A stretch of DNA of 64,000 bases, taken from the NCBI RefSeq assembly GCF_964340395.1, contig NC_135558.1:17740771-17804770 (forward strand), given 5' to 3'. Below are positions 45,025 through 58,917 of this stretch, piece by piece (positions within the stretch are counted from its first letter, which is position 1; each line of letters opens with the position of its first letter). A model generated the notes under the pieces. The model saw nothing but the letters and a program-made list of their open reading frames with translations. It was not told where the DNA came from and did no database searches. Position numbers and translations under genes: made by a program. The DNA is from Glandiceps talaboti. Its lineage: Eukaryota > Hemichordata > Enteropneusta > Spengelidae.

Positions 45025-47048
45025 AATTAATCCGTTCTGTGAGTGGGACATAGTTTTCTCAGTGAAATATGCATAGTGTCACATAAACCCATCGAGCCAC
45101 TTGTATACTGGAACAATGACAATTAGTAACTTAATGCTGTCTGTTTACTTAAGGAATCGTCTAAAATTGTTTGACATCCTGTGTTAGATGCTCAAAGAAA
45201 TACCGCAAATATTAAATATGTGCGTCGCTGAGAAACAAGCACTCATAGTCTAATAGTCTGATAGATATGTGCTCAATTTTTAGCACAACTGAACTAATAA
45301 GGTTCAGTAGTGCTACAGGCATCGAGTGGTGCCTGTCCGTAAACGTTAACATCCCCGGCTGAACATAATGAAACCAAAACGTTGTTATACTTATAATGTG
45401 CCTAAAGAAAACAATGATACACGTTATTTCATAGTGTTTTAAACATTTATATAGGTTTTCTTTTTAAAACGACAGACAACCTGCTATTAGCCATTATACG
45501 ATGTTCCGAGTGACGAAGTTTCACTAAGACCTGTGCAAAGGAAGGCTCGCGGCTCATATTCAGGAGTCATACCACATACGTACTGTGCAGAGCGATGCGG
45601 AGTGCGATGCGATCAACCACCTTAGTATATACAGGGCCTAGGGAAGCTTGCACATCCTAGCAAATCGATGTGCACATCCTAGCACTAGGATGTGGCCACA
45701 TCCTAGTGCTAGGAAAAAGAGCATAGCTATGTACCAGCATAGCTATGTTACCCACCATATTCTTGATTGAAATTCACCATATTCGTCCCTGTTGACAAGT
45801 AATGTAACGTACAACTACTTCCGGGTTTTGAGGATTGCTTCGATTTGAATATTTGTTTCGAACAACAATGGCGATAGCCACGTACAGTTACCGACACAGA
45901 TAAATATATACGCACAAACATCGTCTCCTAAATGACCTCTATTTTCATATATGTAGTACAGCCATTAATAGCCATATTTAATAACCATTATGGGCAAAGA
46001 TTATGGCAAACAATTTCCTTTCAGTGCACAAATTCGAGGCGAACTTCTTCCACATAAATATCAACCTGGGATGAGTGACACAGGGTCCCCCCCCCCTGTT
46101 GAGGCAATCCCGTGACGTAAGTCTATACCGGCGTTAGAGCTCGTGTGATTGGTTGGAGGGCATGAAGCGGTATTTAAACTGAATTCAAATACCGGGATGT
46201 TGCCGATAATTAACACATATGAATACTGTGATGTAGATGGTGGAAATTGATTTTTAAATCACCGAAATTTGTAGTCCATGTGCGATGAAAGGTAAAGATT
46301 TTAGCTGAATCGAAAGGCCAGAGTCCTGTAAATTACGTATACTGAGTGTTTATTGTCGTTTAAGATTGATTTGGGTGTTTTTTGAGGCTTGAAAAGAGGG
46401 ACAGAGAAAGACCTTGAGTGAACCCTTGTGTTTTTTTTATAGTGATGGGTACAAAAAACTTAAGTATACCCCCATGAGTATCTGTTTATTTGCTGGTTTA
46501 TTTAATTATTTTATTTGTCCCTATACTTGTCGTTCGTTTGCTTGTTCATTTGTCATTTATTTGATGGTTTATTTATTTGTTTTGTTTTTTGTTTTGTTTT
46601 GTTTGTCACATGGTTCCTGGGTCCCCTGTGATCTCGACTGTAAGATACGTCGTGCCGTTCCGCCCTCACCGGCCTCCGAGGGGTTGGCCGATGTGTGAGG
46701 GCGCCCCGTCACGGCGTACCTTATAAAGGCCTTACAGACTATGACGTATCGAAACTGTTATTTCTTCTGAAAAACTGCTTGTACAAGCGACCGTTATTTT
46801 GTTTGTTGACCATTGTGGGAAATAAAAGGTAAAACGTTGTTGACCTTTCTAGGACTGTTATACATGTAATATGCCAACCGAACTCCACCTCCAGTCTGCT
46901 GAAACTAAAATCACGTGGGGACGCGACAATGTCATCATGTTTATATGAACGCTTCTTTAGGGGCATAGTGCGAGAGTAACACAGTACAGTTACACCGAGA
47001 CAATACATTACAATCGGAATTTATTTTGTTCAGCGGTGCAGACTGTTC
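45025..47048. repeat. C block 8
   Basis: 2024 bp, poly-C of 10, GTAAACG allele, ATCGTCTCC variant. Confidence 0.95.
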
Positions 47049-49074
47049 AATTAATCCGTTCTGTGAGTGGGACATAGTTTTCTCAGTGAAATATGCATAG
47101 TGTCACATAAACCCATCGAGCCACTTGTATACTGGAACAATGACAATTAGTAACTTAATGCTGTCTGTTTACTTAAGGAATCGTCTAAAATTGTTTGACA
47201 TCCTGTGTTAGATGCTCAAAGAAATACCGCAAATATTAAATATGTGCGTCGCTGAGAAACAAGCACTCATAGTCTAATAGTCTGATAGATATGTGCTCAA
47301 TTTTTAGCACAACTGAACTAATAAGGTTCAGTAGTGCTACAGGCATCGAGTGGTGCCTGTCCGTAAATGTTAACATCCCCGGCTGAACATAATGAAACCA
47401 AAACGTTGTTATACTTATAATGTGCCTAAAGAAAACAATGATACACGTTATTTCATAGTGTTTTAAACATTTATATAGGTTTTCTTTTTAAAACGACAGA
47501 CAACCTGCTATTAGCCATTATACGATGTTCCGAGTGACGAAGTTTCACTAAGACCTGTGCAAAGGAAGGCTCGCGGCTCATATTCAGGAGTCATACCACA
47601 TACGTACTGTGCAGAGCGATGCGGAGTGCGATGCGATCAACCACCTTAGTATATACAGGGCCTAGGGAAGCTTGCACATCCTAGCAAATCGATGTGCACA
47701 TCCTAGCACTAGGATGTGGCCACATCCTAGTGCTAGGAAAAAGAGCATAGCTATGTACCAGCATAGCTATGTTACCCACCATATTCTTGATTGAAATTCA
47801 CCATATTCGTCCCTGTTGACAAGTAATGTAACGTACAACTACTTCCGGGTTTTGAGGATTGCTTCGATTTGAATATTTGTTTCGAACAACAATGGCGATA
47901 GCCACGTACAGTTACCGACACAGATAAATATATACGCACAAACATCGTTTCCTAAATGACCTCTATTTTCATATATGTAGTACAGCCATTAATAGCCATA
48001 TTTAATAACCATTATGGGCAAAGATTATGGCAAACAATTTCCTTTCAGTGCACAAATTCGAGGCGAACTTCTTCCACATAAATATCAACCTGGGATGAGT
48101 GACACAGGGTCCCCCCCCCCCCTGTTGAGGCAATCCCGTGACGTAAGTCTATACCGGCGTTAGAGCTCGTGTGATTGGTTGGAGGGCATGAAGCGGTATT
48201 TAAACTGAATTCAAATACCGGGATGTTGCCGATAATTAACACATATGAATACTGTGATGTAGATGGTGGAAATTGATTTTTAAATCACCGAAATTTGTAG
48301 TCCATGTGCGATGAAAGGTAAAGATTTTAGCTGAATCGAAAGGCCAGAGTCCTGTAAATTACGTATACTGAGTGTTTATTGTCGTTTAAGATTGATTTGG
48401 GTGTTTTTTGAGGCTTGAAAAGAGGGACAGAGAAAGACCTTGAGTGAACCCTTGTGTTTTTTTTATAGTGATGGGTACAAAAAACTTAAGTATACCCCCA
48501 TGAGTATCTGTTTATTTGCTGGTTTATTTAATTATTTTATTTGTCCCTATACTTGTCGTTCGTTTGCTTGTTCATTTGTCATTTATTTGATGGTTTATTT
48601 ATTTGTTTTGTTTTTTGTTTTGTTTTGTTTGTCACATGGTTCCTGGGTCCCCTGTGATCTCGACTGTAAGATACGTCGTGCCGTTCCGCCCTCACCGGCC
48701 TCCGAGGGGTTGGCCGATGTGTGAGGGCGCCCCGTCACGGCGTACCTTATAAAGGCCTTACAGACTATGACGTATCGAAACTGTTATTTCTTCTGAAAAA
48801 CTGCTTGTACAAGCGACCGTTATTTTGTTTGTTGACCATTGTGGGAAATAAAAGGTAAAACGTTGTTGACCTTTCTAGGACTGTTATACATGTAATATGC
48901 CAACCGAACTCCACCTCCAGTCTGCTGAAACTAAAATCACGTGGGGACGCGACAATGTCATCATGTTTATATGAACGCTTCTTTAGGGGCATAGTGCGAG
49001 AGTAACACAGTACAGTTACACCGAGACAATACATTACAATCGGAATTTATTTTGTTCAGCGGTGCAGACTGTTC
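47049..49074. repeat. C block 9
   Basis: 2026 bp, poly-C of 12, GTAAATG allele. Confidence 0.95.
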
Positions 49075-50957
49075 TATTAATCTATTCTGTGAGTGGGACA
49101 TAGTTTTCTCAGTGAAATAAGAATAGTGTCACATAAACCCATCGCGCCACTTGTATACACCAGATGTATTAGGGTGATCCTATATTTTTTTATGTTTCCC
49201 ATTAATTTTTCATAGCAACTATGGGTCGACCGGTCGGTCGTAAGAGTACTGTACTACTGTTCAAAACCCGAAACTCCAAATAGCTCCAGTCTGTAAATGA
49301 GTAATGAGTGTTGTGCACTAAGGCAGCTTACAAATGGGGCCGTATTCAAAAAATGCTCTCGCTCAAATAAAGTAATCTCTTATTAAATGCAAAATAAATA
49401 CCCACAACTATAACATTTACTGCAACAATATTTATTTCAAGCTGCACCTGGTATAGTCCTGCTTGCATACGGAGGAATTCGGGACTCGATTCTGACAATT
49501 GTCCCTTAGAGTCAAGTCAGTAATACAGACTCGTGCACCGTCATGTAAGCAGGACTACACCTGGTATATCATCTCTATTACATTAAAATACATTACAACA
49601 ACACGTGTACTTTGAAAACAATTATGGCAATTCACTGTGAAATCTGAAAAAAAAATCACACGGTTCTAATAAAGGAAACTAAGCGCTATAAACGTGTGCG
49701 TAAACGTGTTCGGTTTGAATGTCCACCAAGATCCATTCACAATCGACATGCCTGTGTACTGACTTCCAATGGTAGATGATTAGTACAAGCTGACTCCATG
49801 CAATTTTCTTGAGGCATTATTGAATTTTGAATCATGGCGTAGACAATCATGAATATGTGTACATGTAAATTTTTAACGACAAGGTGGAATCAGGCGCAAA
49901 TGTTACTTGTTAATGCATATAGTTTCAGGTTTTTTGTGTCCGGCTGAACTCAATCTGTTTTGAACTAATTTCTTAGTGTCTTATTACATATAACTGTCCG
50001 CAAATAATTGTATTTTCTTTAACAGCAATGCAATTATCTATGCACAAATCACTACAATTGGAGACTTCAGTTAGAAGGTTTCCTGCTCGGTCAGGTTAGT
50101 GTCCACAGCGTTGTTGGCTGCAGGTTTTACAGACCTTATTGCCATGGTACTGGTTGTTCTCGTCTTTCCACAGCTTTCCATATTTGCTGAGAATGATGCC
50201 TCGTCCATTTTCTTTTACAATAATGGACCGGTCACATGGAACTTCATACCCTGTAGAGATCCATTTTCCATCCCTAGTTACGACGGATATGATGTTCCCT
50301 ACCATTTGAAGGCTGTCATTCGAATCTATTGCCACGTAGCCTCTAGGCCTGATTATGTGTTCATAGTTAGCTGACTGTTTCACAGCAAAAGACACTCCTT
50401 TGATTGCTGCATCAATTTCCCGTGAATCGCGTAATAGTAACTGACGGTCATTATCAGCCTTTACGAAGATCGTAGTAGGATAGGCATTGGCAACATGGTA
50501 CTTTGGGGCCATTCTGACAGCTACTATTTCGACAAGTGCGTTCTAGTCAATAAACACGTACCTACCCATTTATTTTATATATGTATAGTTTAGTCTCTTT
50601 GAGAGGCTAGTTCATTGGAGCATCGAGAAGCACGTGTTTCAATAAACCAATCAGCGTTCTCCATTTTCAAATTCCTTAATTTACACAACATATTGATTAT
50701 ATTCGTAGGCAAAGGATGGTTCATACCATATATGGTAATAAAAAAACACATGGATGACAACAATTCTTGTATACGGTGTAAACTTCCAGTACGCTAAACT
50801 TATTATGCGTTCATTAGTTTATAGTGTTTTAAACATTTAATGTAGGTTTTCTTTTTACTTATTGTTTGAATTTGATGTGTAGTGAAACATTTTGCCTTCT
50901 TCGACAAGACAACACATTAAAATGGGAATCTATTTTGTTCAGCAATGTAGACTGTTC
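49075..50957. repeat. K block 5
   Basis: 1883 bp, poly-A of 9. Confidence 0.95.
50096..50512 (-). CDS. Unrecognised 138-residue protein, K-block gene copy 5
   Basis: Protein identical to copy 1. Confidence 0.65.
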   Translation of the reverse strand: MAPKYHVANAYPTTIFVKADNDRQLLLRDSREIDAAIKGVSFAVKQSANYEHIIRPRGYVAIDSNDSLQMVGNIISVVTRDGKWISTGYEVPCDRSIIVKENGRGIILSKYGKLWKDENNQYHGNKVCKTCSQQRCGH

Positions 50958-52984
50958 AATTAATCCGTTCTGTGAGTGGGACATAGTTTTCTCAGTGAAA
51001 TATGCATAGTGTCACATAAACCCATCGAGCCACTTGTATACTGGAACAATGACAATTAGTAACTTAATGCTGTCTGTTTACTTAAGGAATCGTCTAAAAT
51101 TGTTTGACATCCTGTGTTAGATGCTCAAAGAAATACCGCAAATATTAAATATGTGCGTCGCTGAGAAACAAGCACTCATAGTCTAATAGTCTGATAGATA
51201 TGTGCTCAATTTTTAGCACAACTGAACTAATAAGGTTCAGTAGTGCTACAGGCATCGAGTGGTGCCTGTCCGTAAACGTTAACATCCCCGGCTGAACATA
51301 ATGAAACCAAAACGTTGTTATACTTATAATGTGCCTAAAGAAAACAATGATACACGTTATTTCATAGTGTTTTAAACATTTATATAGGTTTTCTTTTTAA
51401 AACGACAGACAACCTGCTATTAGCCATTATACGATGTTCCGAGTGACGAAGTTTCACTAAGACCTGTGCAAAGGAAGGCTCGCGGCTCATATTCAGGAGT
51501 CATACCACATACGTACTGTGCAGAGCGATGCGGAGTGCGATGCGATCAACCACCTTAGTATATACAGGGCCTAGGGAAGCTTGCACATCCTAGCAAATCG
51601 ATGTGCACATCCTAGCACTAGGATGTGGCCACATCCTAGTGCTAGGAAAAAGAGCATAGCTATGTACCAGCATAGCTATGTTACCCACCATATTCTTGAT
51701 TGAAATTCACCATATTCGTCCCTGTTGACAAGTAATGTAACGTACAACTACTTCCGGGTTTTGAGGATTGCTTCGATTTGAATATTTGTTTCGAACAACA
51801 ATGGCGATAGCCACGTACAGTTACCGACACAGATAAATATATACGCACAAACATCGTCTCCTAAATGACCTCTATTTTCATATATGTAGTACAGCCATTA
51901 ATAGCCATATTTAATAACCATTATGGGCAAAGATTATGGCAAACAATTTCCTTTCAGTGCACAAATTCGAGGCGAACTTCTTCCACATAAATATCAACCT
52001 GGGATGAGTGACACAGGGTCCCCCCCCCCCCCTGTTGAGGCAATCCCGTGACGTAAGTCTATACCGGCGTTAGAGCTCGTGTGATTGGTTGGAGGGCATG
52101 AAGCGGTATTTAAACTGAATTCAAATACCGGGATGTTGCCGATAATTAACACATATGAATACTGTGATGTAGATGGTGGAAATTGATTTTTAAATCACCG
52201 AAATTTGTAGTCCATGTGCGATGAAAGGTAAAGATTTTAGCTGAATCGAAAGGCCAGAGTCCTGTAAATTACGTATACTGAGTGTTTATTGTCGTTTAAG
52301 ATTGATTTGGGTGTTTTTTGAGGCTTGAAAAGAGGGACAGAGAAAGACCTTGAGTGAACCCTTGTGTTTTTTTTATAGTGATGGGTACAAAAAACTTAAG
52401 TATACCCCCATGAGTATCTGTTTATTTGCTGGTTTATTTAATTATTTTATTTGTCCCTATACTTGTCGTTCGTTTGCTTGTTCATTTGTCATTTATTTGA
52501 TGGTTTATTTATTTGTTTTGTTTTTTGTTTTGTTTTGTTTGTCACATGGTTCCTGGGTCCCCTGTGATCTCGACTGTAAGATACGTCGTGCCGTTCCGCC
52601 CTCACCGGCCTCCGAGGGGTTGGCCGATGTGTGAGGGCGCCCCGTCACGGCGTACCTTATAAAGGCCTTACAGACTATGACGTATCGAAACTGTTATTTC
52701 TTCTGAAAAACTGCTTGTACAAGCGACCGTTATTTTGTTTGTTGACCATTGTGGGAAATAAAAGGTAAAACGTTGTTGACCTTTCTAGGACTGTTATACA
52801 TGTAATATGCCAACCGAACTCCACCTCCAGTCTGCTGAAACTAAAATCACGTGGGGACGCGACAATGTCATCATGTTTATATGAACGCTTCTTTAGGGGC
52901 ATAGTGCGAGAGTAACACAGTACAGTTACACCGAGACAATACATTACAATCGGAATTTATTTTGTTCAGCGGTGCAGACTGTTC
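50958..52984. repeat. C block 10
   Basis: 2027 bp, poly-C of 13 (longest), GTAAACG allele, ATCGTCTCC variant. Confidence 0.95.
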
Positions 52985-55009
52985 AATTAATCCGTTCTGT
53001 GAGTGGGACATAGTTTTCTCAGTGAAATATGCATAGTGTCACATAAACCCATCGAGCCACTTGTATACTGGAACAATGACAATTAGTAACTTAATGCTGT
53101 CTGTTTACTTAAGGAATCGTCTAAAATTGTTTGACATCCTGTGTTAGATGCTCAAAGAAATACCGCAAATATTAAATATGTGCGTCGCTGAGAAACAAGC
53201 ACTCATAGTCTAATAGTCTGATAGATATGTGCTCAATTTTTAGCACAACTGAACTAATAAGGTTCAGTAGTGCTACAGGCATCGAGTGGTGCCTGTCCGT
53301 AAATGTTAACATCCCCGGCTGAACATAATGAAACCAAAACGTTGTTATACTTATAATGTGCCTAAAGAAAACAATGATACACGTTATTTCATAGTGTTTT
53401 AAACATTTATATAGGTTTTCTTTTTAAAACGACAGACAACCTGCTATTAGCCATTATACGATGTTCCGAGTGACGAAGTTTCACTAAGACCTGTGCAAAG
53501 GAAGGCTCGCGGCTCATATTCAGGAGTCATACCACATACGTACTGTGCAGAGCGATGCGGAGTGCGATGCGATCAACCACCTTAGTATATACAGGGCCTA
53601 GGGAAGCTTGCACATCCTAGCAAATCGATGTGCACATCCTAGCACTAGGATGTGGCCACATCCTAGTGCTAGGAAAAAGAGCATAGCTATGTACCAGCAT
53701 AGCTATGTTACCCACCATATTCTTGATTGAAATTCACCATATTCGTCCCTGTTGACAAGTAATGTAACGTACAACTACTTCCGGGTTTTGAGGATTGCTT
53801 CGATTTGAATATTTGTTTCGAACAACAATGGCGATAGCCACGTACAGTTACCGACACAGATAAATATATACGCACAAACATCGTTTCCTAAATGACCTCT
53901 ATTTTCATATATGTAGTACAGCCATTAATAGCCATATTTAATAACCATTATGGGCAAAGATTATGGCAAACAATTTCCTTTCAGTGCACAAATTCGAGGC
54001 GAACTTCTTCCACATAAATATCAACCTGGGATGAGTGACACAGGGTCCCCCCCCCCCTGTTGAGGCAATCCCGTGACGTAAGTCTATACCGGCGTTAGAG
54101 CTCGTGTGATTGGTTGGAGGGCATGAAGCGGTATTTAAACTGAATTCAAATACCGGGATGTTGCCGATAATTAACACATATGAATACTGTGATGTAGATG
54201 GTGGAAATTGATTTTTAAATCACCGAAATTTGTAGTCCATGTGCGATGAAAGGTAAAGATTTTAGCTGAATCGAAAGGCCAGAGTCCTGTAAATTACGTA
54301 TACTGAGTGTTTATTGTCGTTTAAGATTGATTTGGGTGTTTTTTGAGGCTTGAAAAGAGGGACAGAGAAAGACCTTGAGTGAACCCTTGTGTTTTTTTTA
54401 TAGTGATGGGTACAAAAAACTTAAGTATACCCCCATGAGTATCTGTTTATTTGCTGGTTTATTTAATTATTTTATTTGTCCCTATACTTGTCGTTCGTTT
54501 GCTTGTTCATTTGTCATTTATTTGATGGTTTATTTATTTGTTTTGTTTTTTGTTTTGTTTTGTTTGTCACATGGTTCCTGGGTCCCCTGTGATCTCGACT
54601 GTAAGATACGTCGTGCCGTTCCGCCCTCACCGGCCTCCGAGGGGTTGGCCGATGTGTGAGGGCGCCCCGTCACGGCGTACCTTATAAAGGCCTTACAGAC
54701 TATGACGTATCGAAACTGTTATTTCTTCTGAAAAACTGCTTGTACAAGCGACCGTTATTTTGTTTGTTGACCATTGTGGGAAATAAAAGGTAAAACGTTG
54801 TTGACCTTTCTAGGACTGTTATACATGTAATATGCCAACCGAACTCCACCTCCAGTCTGCTGAAACTAAAATCACGTGGGGACGCGACAATGTCATCATG
54901 TTTATATGAACGCTTCTTTAGGGGCATAGTGCGAGAGTAACACAGTACAGTTACACCGAGACAATACATTACAATCGGAATTTATTTTGTTCAGCGGTGC
55001 AGACTGTTC
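52985..55009. repeat. C block 11
   Basis: 2025 bp, poly-C of 11, GTAAATG allele. Confidence 0.95.
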
Positions 55010-56892
55010 TATTAATCTATTCTGTGAGTGGGACATAGTTTTCTCAGTGAAATAAGAATAGTGTCACATAAACCCATCGCGCCACTTGTATACACCAGAT
55101 GTATTAGGGTGATCCTATATTTTTTTATGTTTCCCATTAATTTTTCATAGCAACTATGGGTCGACCGGTCGGTCGTAAGAGTACTGTACTACTGTTCAAA
55201 ACCCGAAACTCCAAATAGCTCCAGTCTGTAAATGAGTAATGAGTGTTGTGCACTAAGGCAGCTTACAAATGGGGCCGTATTCAAAAAATGCTCTCGCTCA
55301 AATAAAGTAATCTCTTATTAAATGCAAAATAAATACCCACAACTATAACATTTACTGCAACAATATTTATTTCAAGCTGCACCTGGTATAGTCCTGCTTG
55401 CATACGGAGGAATTCGGGACTCGATTCTGACAATTGTCCCTTAGAGTCAAGTCAGTAATACAGACTCGTGCACCGTCATGTAAGCAGGACTACACCTGGT
55501 ATATCATCTCTATTACATTAAAATACATTACAACAACACGTGTACTTTGAAAACAATTATGGCAATTCACTGTGAAATCTGAAAAAAAAATCACACGGTT
55601 CTAATAAAGGAAACTAAGCGCTATAAACGTGTGCGTAAACGTGTTCGGTTTGAATGTCCACCAAGATCCATTCACAATCGACATGCCTGTGTACTGACTT
55701 CCAATGGTAGATGATTAGTACAAGCTGACTCCATGCAATTTTCTTGAGGCATTATTGAATTTTGAATCATGGCGTAGACAATCATGAATATGTGTACATG
55801 TAAATTTTTAACGACAAGGTGGAATCAGGCGCAAATGTTACTTGTTAATGCATATAGTTTCAGGTTTTTTGTGTCCGGCTGAACTCAATCTGTTTTGAAC
55901 TAATTTCTTAGTGTCTTATTACATATAACTGTCCGCAAATAATTGTATTTTCTTTAACAGCAATGCAATTATCTATGCACAAATCACTACAATTGGAGAC
56001 TTCAGTTAGAAGGTTTCCTGCTCGGTCAGGTTAGTGTCCACAGCGTTGTTGGCTGCAGGTTTTACAGACCTTATTGCCATGGTACTGGTTGTTCTCGTCT
56101 TTCCACAGCTTTCCATATTTGCTGAGAATGATGCCTCGTCCATTTTCTTTTACAATAATGGACCGGTCACATGGAACTTCATACCCTGTAGAGATCCATT
56201 TTCCATCCCTAGTTACGACGGATATGATGTTCCCTACCATTTGAAGGCTGTCATTCGAATCTATTGCCACGTAGCCTCTAGGCCTGATTATGTGTTCATA
56301 GTTAGCTGACTGTTTCACAGCAAAAGACACTCCTTTGATTGCTGCATCAATTTCCCGTGAATCGCGTAATAGTAACTGACGGTCATTATCAGCCTTTACG
56401 AAGATCGTAGTAGGATAGGCATTGGCAACATGGTACTTTGGGGCCATTCTGACAGCTACTATTTCGACAAGTGCGTTCTAGTCAATAAACACGTACCTAC
56501 CCATTTATTTTATATATGTATAGTTTAGTCTCTTTGAGAGGCTAGTTCATTGGAGCATCGAGAAGCACGTGTTTCAATAAACCAATCAGCGTTCTCCATT
56601 TTCAAATTCCTTAATTTACACAACATATTGATTATATTCGTAGGCAAAGGATGGTTCATACCATATATGGTAATAAAAAAACACATGGATGACAACAATT
56701 CTTGTATACGGTGTAAACTTCCAGTACGCTAAACTTATTATGCGTTCATTAGTTTATAGTGTTTTAAACATTTAATGTAGGTTTTCTTTTTACTTATTGT
56801 TTGAATTTGATGTGTAGTGAAACATTTTGCCTTCTTCGACAAGACAACACATTAAAATGGGAATCTATTTTGTTCAGCAATGTAGACTGTTC
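55010..56892. repeat. K block 6
   Basis: 1883 bp, poly-A of 9. Confidence 0.95.
56031..56447 (-). CDS. Unrecognised 138-residue protein, K-block gene copy 6
   Basis: Protein identical to copy 1. Confidence 0.65.
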   Translation of the reverse strand: MAPKYHVANAYPTTIFVKADNDRQLLLRDSREIDAAIKGVSFAVKQSANYEHIIRPRGYVAIDSNDSLQMVGNIISVVTRDGKWISTGYEVPCDRSIIVKENGRGIILSKYGKLWKDENNQYHGNKVCKTCSQQRCGH

Positions 56893-58917
56893 AATTAATC
56901 CGTTCTGTGAGTGGGACATAGTTTTCTCAGTGAAATATGCATAGTGTCACATAAACCCATCGAGCCACTTGTATACTGGAACAATGACAATTAGTAACTT
57001 AATGCTGTCTGTTTACTTAAGGAATCGTCTAAAATTGTTTGACATCCTGTGTTAGATGCTCAAAGAAATACCGCAAATATTAAATATGTGCGTCGCTGAG
57101 AAACAAGCACTCATAGTCTAATAGTCTGATAGATATGTGCTCAATTTTTAGCACAACTGAACTAATAAGGTTCAGTAGTGCTACAGGCATCGAGTGGTGC
57201 CTGTCCGTAAACGTTAACATCCCCGGCTGAACATAATGAAACCAAAACGTTGTTATACTTATAATGTGCCTAAAGAAAACAATGATACACGTTATTTCAT
57301 AGTGTTTTAAACATTTATATAGGTTTTCTTTTTAAAACGACAGACAACCTGCTATTAGCCATTATACGATGTTCCGAGTGACGAAGTTTCACTAAGACCT
57401 GTGCAAAGGAAGGCTCGCGGCTCATATTCAGGAGTCATACCACATACGTACTGTGCAGAGCGATGCGGAGTGCGATGCGATCAACCACCTTAGTATATAC
57501 AGGGCCTAGGGAAGCTTGCACATCCTAGCAAATCGATGTGCACATCCTAGCACTAGGATGTGGCCACATCCTAGTGCTAGGAAAAAGAGCATAGCTATGT
57601 ACCAGCATAGCTATGTTACCCACCATATTCTTGATTGAAATTCACCATATTCGTCCCTGTTGACAAGTAATGTAACGTACAACTACTTCCGGGTTTTGAG
57701 GATTGCTTCGATTTGAATATTTGTTTCGAACAACAATGGCGATAGCCACGTACAGTTACCGACACAGATAAATATATACGCACAAACATCGTTTCCTAAA
57801 TGACCTCTATTTTCATATATGTAGTACAGCCATTAATAGCCATATTTAATAACCATTATGGGCAAAGATTATGGCAAACAATTTCCTTTCAGTGCACAAA
57901 TTCGAGGCGAACTTCTTCCACATAAATATCAACCTGGGATGAGTGACACAGGGTCCCCCCCCCCCTGTTGAGGCAATCCCGTGACGTAAGTCTATACCGG
58001 CGTTAGAGCTCGTGTGATTGGTTGGAGGGCATGAAGCGGTATTTAAACTGAATTCAAATACCGGGATGTTGCCGATAATTAACACATATGAATACTGTGA
58101 TGTAGATGGTGGAAATTGATTTTTAAATCACCGAAATTTGTAGTCCATGTGCGATGAAAGGTAAAGATTTTAGCTGAATCGAAAGGCCAGAGTCCTGTAA
58201 ATTACGTATACTGAGTGTTTATTGTCGTTTAAGATTGATTTGGGTGTTTTTTGAGGCTTGAAAAGAGGGACAGAGAAAGACCTTGAGTGAACCCTTGTGT
58301 TTTTTTTATAGTGATAGGTACAAAAAACTTAAGTATACCCCCATGAGTATCTGTTTATTTGCTGGTTTATTTAATTATTTTATTTGTCCCTATACTTGTC
58401 GTTCGTTTGCTTGTTCATTTGTCATTTATTTGATGGTTTATTTATTTGTTTTGTTTTTTGTTTTGTTTTGTTTGTCACATGGTTCCTGGGTCCCCTGTGA
58501 TCTCGACTGTAAGATACGTCGTGCCGTTCCGCCCTCACCGGCCTCCGAGGGGTTGGCCGATGTGTGAGGGCGCCCCGTCACGGCGTACCTTATAAAGGCC
58601 TTACAGACTATGACGTATCGAAACTGTTATTTCTTCTGAAAAACTGCTTGTACAAGCGACCGTTATTTTGTTTGTTGACCATTGTGGGAAATAAAAGGTA
58701 AAACGTTGTTGACCTTTCTAGGACTGTTATACATGTAATATGCCAACCGAACTCCACCTCCAGTCTGCTGAAACTAAAATCACGTGGGGACGCGACAATG
58801 TCATCATGTTTATATGAACGCTTCTTTAGGGGCATAGTGCGAGAGTAACACAGTACAGTTACACCGAGACAATACATTACAATCGGAATTTATTTTGTTC
58901 AGCGGTGCAGACTGTTC
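56893..58917. repeat. C block 12
   Basis: 2025 bp, poly-C of 11, GTAAACG allele. Carries GTGATAGG where blocks 1-11 have GTGATGGG. Confidence 0.95.
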